From: Lachnospiraceae bacterium OF09-6
Lineage (GTDB): Bacteria; Bacillota; Clostridia; Lachnospirales; Lachnospiraceae
Assembly: GCA_003435055.1 (NCBI GenBank)
Contig: QUMM01000033.1
Location: 1-32,297 of the forward strand
DNA: 32,297 nt
Direction: 5' to 3'
Part shown: positions 27,766 through 32,297 of the stretch, in pieces
Numbering within the stretch: the first letter of the stretch is position 1
Layout: the number at the start of each line of letters is the position of its first letter
Position numbers and translations under genes: made by a program
The notes under the pieces: generated by a model
What the model saw: only the letters and a program-made list of their open reading frames with translations
Told to the model about the DNA's origin: nothing
The model's database searches: none

Positions 27766-29364
27766 ATGGCAAAAACATGTCTTGGAATTGATATCGGGCG
27801 GGAACAGCTGAAGCTGGTGCTCATGAAAGGAGAAACGATCCAGAAGTCTGTATCGGTGCAGATGCCGGACGGACTGTTCAGAGATGGACGGATTGTATCT
27901 GTGGAGAGTACCGGAGAACTGATCCGTCAGACTATGAAAGAACATAAGATTCACTGCAGAGATGCAGCAGTGGTGATACCATATGCGGCCGGTTATCTGC
28001 GAAATATTACGATGCCGAAGATGACACCGGAACAGATGATGTATAACCTGCCTTACGAATTTCGGGATTATATCAGTGATGAATTAAAAAAATATGCATT
28101 TGATTATATTCAGTATGAAAAAGCAGAAGAGGAAAATGAGATTCTTGCTATGGCAGTGCCACTGGAGACTCTGGAGGATCTTCGGCTGGCGACCCGCAAG
28201 GCAGGGCTGCGCCTGCGTCTGGCTGCACCGGAAGTATCTGCCTGTGAGACACTGTTATATCGTTACCTGTTAAAGCATCCAGATGTGGATGCAGAGAAAG
28301 AGTATGGAATTCTGGATCTGGGAAGCAATTCCAGCCGTCTGATGATCTTCAGGGGCTACCGACATCAGGTTACCCGTACGGTAGAACAGGGGATGGACCG
28401 GGTAGAAGAGCTGCTGGCAGATCATTACCATATCGATATTCATCTGGCACATGCATGGCTGCTAAGCAACCACGAAGACTGTGTACACAGTGAAGTGTGT
28501 CAGGATGCATTCAGCCAGATCAGTGTCGAGATCATGCGCGCATTGAACTTCTATCAGTTCAGTAATCCAGGCAGTCAGCTGGAAGATATCTGGGTATGCG
28601 GAAGCAGCATGGCTACCGAGTCTATGAAAGAACGGCTGCGGGAAAATGTGGACGTGAATATTCGGGATGCGGTGGAGATACTGGAAGGTATGCAGGGAAA
28701 TGGAAAAACAGATCTGAATTCCGTATGCTTCCAGGCCGTGGGAATCGGATTGAACCATAATGTTACATTGAAAAGCAAATGCATCAACCTGGCTATGGCC
28801 GGGGTAGAGAAGAAACACTATGCACTTGCCGTTCCGGCTCTGTTGGTGATCGTTGCGGGAGCAGGTGCGATTGGCAAATTCGCCGTTGCAGACCGTTTGA
28901 TTGAGGTCAGCCGGCAGCAGAGTGCAGTATCCAGTCTGCAGCAGCAGGTGGATGCAGCCAATGCTTACATAGAAAGTCTGGGAGATCTGCAGGATACTTA
29001 TGCACACTATAGTTATCAGGGATTTACCATGGATGAGGCAGGTTATATGAACCGTCCGGAGGTGATGCAACTTCTTCAGGATGTGGTATTCCCGAAGGTA
29101 AAAGCAGGAAGCTGGTCTCTGGAAGGTGGTCAGCTGACTCTTCCGGTGACAGGAGCTACGCTGGAAGATATCAATCAGCTTGCACAGGAGTTAAATGCAC
29201 AGGATCTGGTGGAATACTGTACGGTAACGACAGCGGCTACCGACAATATGGAGGGCCAGGCAGAAGCGGTAACCGGGCAGATTACCATCTATCTGAAGAC
29301 GATCCTGCCAGATGATCTGCAGCAGATTTTAGGAGGTACCGACAATGAAACTAATGAGTCGTGA
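27766..29364 (+). CDS. pilM: Fused PilM-PilN type IV pilus assembly protein
   Basis: 532 aa. The first ~340 residues are an actin-like PilM domain (GIDIGREQLKLVLMKG phosphate loop, GILDLGSNSSRLMIF second loop, VCGSSMATESMKERL). A membrane helix follows at about 352-376 (HYALAVPALLVIVAGAGAIG), then a coiled coil (SRQQSAVSSLQQQVDAANAY) and a small ferredoxin-like domain typical of PilN. In most systems PilM is a separate cytoplasmic protein bound to the N-terminal tail of PilN. Here the two appear fused, with the tail internal. No separate pilN exists between it and pilO. The gene overlaps pilO by 20 bases. Confidence 0.85.
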   Translation: MAKTCLGIDIGREQLKLVLMKGETIQKSVSVQMPDGLFRDGRIVSVESTGELIRQTMKEHKIHCRDAAVVIPYAAGYLRNITMPKMTPEQMMYNLPYEFRDYISDELKKYAFDYIQYEKAEEENEILAMAVPLETLEDLRLATRKAGLRLRLAAPEVSACETLLYRYLLKHPDVDAEKEYGILDLGSNSSRLMIFRGYRHQVTRTVEQGMDRVEELLADHYHIDIHLAHAWLLSNHEDCVHSEVCQDAFSQISVEIMRALNFYQFSNPGSQLEDIWVCGSSMATESMKERLRENVDVNIRDAVEILEGMQGNGKTDLNSVCFQAVGIGLNHNVTLKSKCINLAMAGVEKKHYALAVPALLVIVAGAGAIGKFAVADRLIEVSRQQSAVSSLQQQVDAANAYIESLGDLQDTYAHYSYQGFTMDEAGYMNRPEVMQLLQDVVFPKVKAGSWSLEGGQLTLPVTGATLEDINQLAQELNAQDLVEYCTVTTAATDNMEGQAEAVTGQITIYLKTILPDDLQQILGGTDNETNES

Positions 29365-29965
29365 TTTTACACGGAAAGAAAAGGTGTTACTTCTGATCCT
29401 GACCATGATTCTTCTGGGAGCAGTCTACTATCTGGCAGTAGATCAGCCTGTTCGATCAGCAATCAGTGAAGCGGTCAGTGAACAGGAGAATCTAAATACG
29501 CAGCTGCTGGTACTTCAGCAGAAAGCAGCATCATTGTCCAGAATGCAGAATGAACTGGACATCATCGAAGGAAATGGAACCTATGGAGAAATGGGAAGTT
29601 ATAACAATGCCAAGGCAGAGCTGGAGGAACTGAACCAGGTGCTCCAGGATGCAGACAGTTATGATATCAGCTTCAGCAATGTGACAAGAGACGGTGATCT
29701 GATTCGACGCACCTTTAGTCTGACATTTTCCGCAGCTGATTACAGTAAGGCAGAAGATCTGATCAAACAGCTTTGCGAGGGACAGTGGAGATGTCTGGTC
29801 AGTGGCATCAATGTAGTTTCACAGGAAGGAGATTTTTCCCAGGGTGGTGTCAATGTGGGACTGGCTGCTACCTTTTATGAGACGATGACAGGTGGTACAC
29901 CAGACAGTGGTCTGCCTGCGGATACATCCGCTTCAGGCACAGCTACAGCCGATACGGCGCAGTAG
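29345..29965 (+). CDS. pilO: Type IV pilus assembly protein PilO
   Basis: 206 aa with a short cytoplasmic N-terminus (MKLMSRDFTRKEK), one membrane helix (about 14-31, VLLLILTMILLGAVYYLA), a coiled coil (SEAVSEQENLNTQLLVLQQKAASLSRMQNELD), a ferredoxin-like domain and a Thr/Ala/Ser-rich tail. This is the standard PilO plan, pairing with PilN to link the platform and the envelope. There are no pilP or pilQ genes, as expected for a monoderm. The start lies inside the end of pilM, in another frame. Confidence 0.85.
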   Translation: MKLMSRDFTRKEKVLLLILTMILLGAVYYLAVDQPVRSAISEAVSEQENLNTQLLVLQQKAASLSRMQNELDIIEGNGTYGEMGSYNNAKAELEELNQVLQDADSYDISFSNVTRDGDLIRRTFSLTFSAADYSKAEDLIKQLCEGQWRCLVSGINVVSQEGDFSQGGVNVGLAATFYETMTGGTPDSGLPADTSASGTATADTAQ

Positions 29966-30022
29966 ATCAGTCCATGCCGGGAGATCTGCTGGAAGATACC
30001 AAAGAACAGGGAGGAAGGAAGC

Positions 30023-30736
30023 ATGCTGCGCGCAGCTATTGTGGAAAAATCCAAAGAACACCGGGAATATATCCGGGCAGGCCTGCAGGGGCTGAATATG
30101 GAGATACAGGTCAGTGAATTCAGCAATGAATACGATTATCTGGAAAATGTCGGGGAAGAGGCATCAGCCTTTGACATTTTGCTGCTGAATACCACAATCC
30201 GCCATGAAGGAGACGGGATTCGTCTGGCAGCAGAGATCCGCAGCCGGAACCGGAAAGTCATGATCTGCTTTATCACGGATTCCCAGAGATACTATGCAGA
30301 AGCGTTTTCTGTATTTGCTACCGGCTACCTGCTCTATCCCGTTGATATCAGTGAATTGCACAACTGTATCAGCTTTTTCTATCAGAAAACAAGCAAAGAG
30401 CGACGGGCTTCGGTGATGATCAAAGAGGCTGGTGGAAGCTATCGCAGAGTGTATTGTCGAAATATCGTCTATATTGAAAGTGTGAACCGGAAAGTGATCT
30501 TTCATCTGGAAAATGGAGATACGTTAGAGAGTTATGCCAAGCTGGGAGAACTGGAGGAATCTCTGCCGGGGAAACTGTTTTTCCGGTGCCATCAGAGCTA
30601 TATCATCAATCTCTATTTTGTAGAAAAGATGGAGACCGGAAAGTTCCAGTTCCCATCGGTAGATATCCCGATTTCCAGAAAATATCAGAGAGAAGCCAGG
30701 GATATGTACTATGATTATATGTTTGAAAAGATGTAA
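30023..30736 (+). CDS. LytTR-family DNA-binding regulator with a degenerate receiver
   Basis: 237 aa. The N-terminal ~120 residues have a receiver fold, but its active site is lost. The position of the phosphoacceptor Asp is Asn56 (FDILLLNTTIRHEGDGI), the acidic pair is replaced by EK (IVEKSKE), and the conserved Lys is Tyr in GYLLYPVD. The C-terminal half is a LytTR domain (about 130-235: RRVYCRNIVYIESVNRKVIFHLENG, LEESLPGKLFFRCHQSYIINL, and ISRKYQREARD). LytTR proteins bind pairs of short direct repeats one or two helical turns apart; such a pair lies directly downstream at 30743-30774. It sits between pilO and a GHKL-like protein, with no full histidine kinase. It likely controls pilin expression without classical phosphorylation. 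Confidence 0.85.
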   Translation: MLRAAIVEKSKEHREYIRAGLQGLNMEIQVSEFSNEYDYLENVGEEASAFDILLLNTTIRHEGDGIRLAAEIRSRNRKVMICFITDSQRYYAEAFSVFATGYLLYPVDISELHNCISFFYQKTSKERRASVMIKEAGGSYRRVYCRNIVYIESVNRKVIFHLENGDTLESYAKLGELEESLPGKLFFRCHQSYIINLYFVEKMETGKFQFPSVDIPISRKYQREARDMYYDYMFEKM

Positions 30737-30742
30737 GTTGCT

Positions 30743-30774
30743 AAAAACGACATAAAATATGTCAAAAACGACAT
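30743..30774. promoter_or_regulatory. Candidate LytTR operator: two identical 11-bp repeats with 21-bp period
   Basis: AAAAACGACAT occurs at 30743-30753 and again at 30764-30774, a centre-to-centre distance of 21 bases. On the other strand each reads ATGTCGTTTTT, containing the GTT core of LytTR sites. Between them GACATA-AAA-TATGTC (30749-30763) also forms a perfect palindrome. The site lies between the LytTR gene and the promoter of the GHKL-pilin unit. Confidence 0.65.
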
Positions 30775-30842
30775 CAGAGTGCCAACTTTTACAAAATAAC
30801 GGTCAGATTCAACAACTTGCGTACAAATCCGTCCTCCGATGC

Positions 30843-30848
30843 TATACT
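30843..30848 (+). promoter_or_regulatory. -10 element of the GHKL-pilA transcript
   Basis: TATACT (30843-30848) is upstream of the GHKL-like gene (start 30880). At the right spacing there is no good -35; TTGCGT at 30817 is 20 bases away. A weak -35 with an upstream repeat pair suits an activator-dependent promoter. Confidence 0.5.
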
Positions 30849-30879
30849 TAAGGCATCTTAAGAGAAAGGAGCAAAACGG

Positions 30880-31344
30880 ATGGCAGTGATGCGAAGACAG
30901 GATTCCATGAAAGAAGAAAAGAATCAGCGATCAGGCCGCAGCTTTTACACATCCTATTCAGAGATGAATGAATTACTGAATCGATTTGTAAAAGAAGCAG
31001 AAGACTCCGGTATCTGGGTATCTGTAGAGGCCGTTGATCTGAGAGAAAACCGAATGGGTCAGAGTCTTTGTGAACTGGTCAGGATGGCACTGGATACAGC
31101 AAAAGAAAATTGTATCGAGACAACACCTCCGAGAGGGAGGTACATCAAAATCCGAAGCAGAGAGATGCAGCAGCAGATGCTGATTCGTATTGAATTCTCC
31201 TGCGAGGACCGTATGATCCGGGAATTTGATAAGAGCATCGTCAGAATGAGAGAACTCATCGAAACCGCAGGCGGTTACCTGAAGATCCAGCTGATCGATG
31301 ACACAGGCAACATCAAGATCGCAATACCAGATGAAGCCCGCTGA
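30880..31344 (+). CDS. Stand-alone GHKL-like (HATPase_c_5-like) domain protein
   Basis: 154 aa, soluble, with no membrane helices and no phosphoacceptor His box. The pattern CELVRMALDTAKENCIETTP, RYIKIRSRE, MLIRIEFSCEDR and the ending GYLKIQLIDDTGNIKIAIP resembles the ATP-binding GHKL domain of AgrC-type kinases. That kinase class normally partners LytTR regulators. The canonical N-box Asn is not visible (VRMALD in place of a NALDNA-like core) and the G-boxes are weak, so ATP binding may be lost. AAGGAG lies 8 bases before ATG. It is probably co-transcribed with the major pilin 54 bases downstream. The assignment is by pattern only and may be wrong; a profile comparison would decide. Confidence 0.55.
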   Translation: MAVMRRQDSMKEEKNQRSGRSFYTSYSEMNELLNRFVKEAEDSGIWVSVEAVDLRENRMGQSLCELVRMALDTAKENCIETTPPRGRYIKIRSREMQQQMLIRIEFSCEDRMIREFDKSIVRMRELIETAGGYLKIQLIDDTGNIKIAIPDEAR

Positions 31345-31398
31345 CCCGGACGGCTTCAGACTCACAAAACAAGAAGAACAAAACAGGGAGGAAACACA

Positions 31399-31872
31399 AT
31401 GTTAAACAAAGCAATTAAAAAAGCAAAAGAAAACAAAAAAGGATTCACACTTGCTGAATTACTGATCGTAGTAGCAATCATCGCAGTACTGGTAGCAATC
31501 AGTATTCCGATCTTTAACAGCCAGTTGGAGAAAAGCCGTGATACTGTTTCTGTATCCAATATTCGAGCAGCATATGCTGAAGCATCAGCAGCATGCTTAA
31601 CATCAAATGGACAGGCTGTTGCTAAGAATGGTAATGTAACAGTTGCAGCTACAGCAACAGATGGTACACAGACAGTAACAGTAGAGAATGTTCAGTTAAA
31701 AGGTCAGGCTTCAGGATGGAGTGATCAGGAGAAAGAACTTTCATTTACTCATGCAGGTATGACGGATGATATTGGTGGACAGCCAGGAACCTACACTGCA
31801 ACATTCAAGTTTACACTTTCATCAGGTGCTTGTGAATTAACAACATTGGGAAAAGCTACTACTGGTAAGTAG
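31399..31872 (+). CDS. pilA: Major type IV pilin
   Basis: 157 aa. A 15-residue basic leader ends at KKG|FTLAELLIVVAIIAVLVAISIPIF: Gly -1, Phe +1 and Glu +5, followed by the long conserved assembly helix with Pro at about +22. The globular part is small and Thr/Ala/Gly-rich, with two Cys (in AACLTSN and GACELTT) positioned to form a disulfide. The strong AGGGAGG, compact size and biased codons (GCA, ACA, TCA) resemble livJ and indicate high expression, as expected for the pilus shaft subunit. It is transcribed downstream of the LytTR-type repeats with the GHKL-like gene. Confidence 0.93.
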   Translation: MLNKAIKKAKENKKGFTLAELLIVVAIIAVLVAISIPIFNSQLEKSRDTVSVSNIRAAYAEASAACLTSNGQAVAKNGNVTVAATATDGTQTVTVENVQLKGQASGWSDQEKELSFTHAGMTDDIGGQPGTYTATFKFTLSSGACELTTLGKATTGK

Positions 31873-31875
31873 AAA

Positions 31876-31938
31876 CCATTAGGTAAAACCATTGGGGACG
31901 GGTAAAACCATTTGGGACGGAGTTTTCCGGCTTTATGG
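31876..31938. repeat. REP-like element R5 (three partial tandem cores)
   Basis: Immediately after pilA come CCATTAGG (31876), CCATTGGGGACGG (31889-31901) and CCATTTGGGACGG followed by AGTTTTCCGGCTTTATGG (31908-31938), each preceded by an A-rich spacer. The right arm of the hairpin is absent, so this copy is degenerate. It is 20 kb from the RAYT gene but clearly of the same family as R1-R4. Confidence 0.75.
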
Positions 31939-32040
31939 TTAGCAAGTTTGAAAACCGATGCCAGTTGCGCTGAAAGTTTTCAAGCATAATTCCGAAAATC
32001 CATAAAGGATTGGAAGAAATAGAAAATGAACAAAAATAGA

Positions 32041-32082
32041 AAAGTCCAGAATCCTAATTATCAGGAAACTGGACTTTTTTAC
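32041..32082. terminator. Bidirectional intrinsic terminator
   Basis: AAAGTCCAG (32041-32049) pairs with CTGGACTTT (32069-32077), with A-runs on the left and T-runs on the right. It can end both the pilA transcript and the minus-strand gene entering from the right. Between R5 and this site there is only a TTGAAAAC/GTTTTCAA inverted repeat (about 31948-31982) and no gene I can support. Confidence 0.7.
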
Positions 32083-32108
32083 TTTGATATTATTGCTAAT
32101 TCCATTTT

Positions 32109-32297
32109 CTAGGATGGAAGATTGCCGTATAAAAGCCGGTATTTGGCAAGTTCAGTTTCTGCTGAGCTGGCACGGATTTCCGCTGAGCTGGCACGGGTTT
32201 CCGCAGAGTAAGCACGAGCTTCAGCGTTTTCAGCACGAAGACGTTCCCGTTCTGTATTTTTGCGTTCCTCTTCGCGTCCTTCTTCCACCATCATACG
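32109..32297 (-). CDS. C-terminal part of a coiled-coil protein, running off the window
   Basis: The last ~62 residues of a minus-strand frame that stays open to the window edge (…RMMVEEGREEERKN). It is highly charged, then has heptad-like repeats of the form RASSAEI/RASSAET, encoded by 21-base DNA repeats, ending ELAKYRLLYGNLPS. A charged EEGREEER-type tail of this sort is common at the C-terminus of Rpn/PD-(D/E)XK nuclease-family transposase-like proteins of gut Firmicutes. The diagnostic domain is outside the window, so the identity is only a guess. Confidence 0.55.
   Translation of the reverse strand, partial: RMMVEEGREEERKNTERERLRAENAEARAYSAETRASSAEIRASSAETELAKYRLLYGNLPS

Noticed and set aside
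30023..31344. Classical two-component system controlling the pili
   Set aside because: The receiver lacks the phosphoacceptor Asp, and the partner has no membrane, His-box or complete ATP-binding motifs.

Overview
The window looks like chromosomal DNA from a low-to-mid GC, Gram-positive, gut-type Firmicute. A Lachnospiraceae member, perhaps Blautia-like, is the best guess. This rests on Firmicute-type ribosome binding sites and sigma-A promoters, lipoprotein-style solute-binding proteins, GH51/GH43 arabinosidase genes, and a type IV pilus locus without outer-membrane secretin genes. The genus cannot be fixed from this sequence alone.

Layout. (1) 144-4420: a sugar-binding lipoprotein, a membrane histidine kinase (frameshifted), a NarL/LuxR-type response regulator and a second solute-binding protein, with no permease or ATPase. 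This looks like a nutrient-sensing three- or four-component set rather than a transporter. (2) 4520-9420: a complete branched-chain amino acid ABC transporter operon, livJ-livH-livM-livG-livF, with its own promoter, an internal terminator after livJ, and a frameshift in livF. (3) 9525-10689: a cytidylate kinase-like protein and cytidine deaminase. (4) 9336-11655: repeated palindromic REP-like elements (core CCATTGGGGACGG) around a REP-associated tyrosine transposase (RAYT) gene. (5) 11651-13739: an eroded arabinan-utilisation island, with a 3' fragment of one gene, a frameshifted GH51 arabinofuranosidase and an internally deleted GH43. (6) 13963-31872: an 18-kb type IV pilus locus. It holds a giant (about 2,385 aa) prepilin-headed GLUG-repeat adhesin, three minor pilin-like genes, pilB, pilT, pilC, pilD, a pilM-pilN fusion, pilO, a LytTR regulator with a degenerate receiver, a stand-alone GHKL-like protein and the major pilin. 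(7) 31876-32297: a further REP-like array, a terminator and the C-terminal part of a coiled-coil protein on the minus strand.

The most interesting unit is the pilus locus. Its giant first gene is built like a pilin-anchored tip adhesin. A pseudo-receiver LytTR regulator and a GHKL-only protein sit immediately before the major pilin. Between those two regulatory genes lies a pair of identical 11-bp repeats spaced exactly 21 bp apart, the periodicity expected of a LytTR operator. I infer a dedicated, phosphorylation-independent switch for pilin expression.

Caution: five genes or gene segments are broken by what look like single-base losses, all shifting the frame by -1, and one small pilin gene appears to carry a compensating pair of indels. 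This pattern suggests indel errors in the assembly at least as strongly as real gene decay. The broken genes are therefore annotated over their full extent with the break marked.
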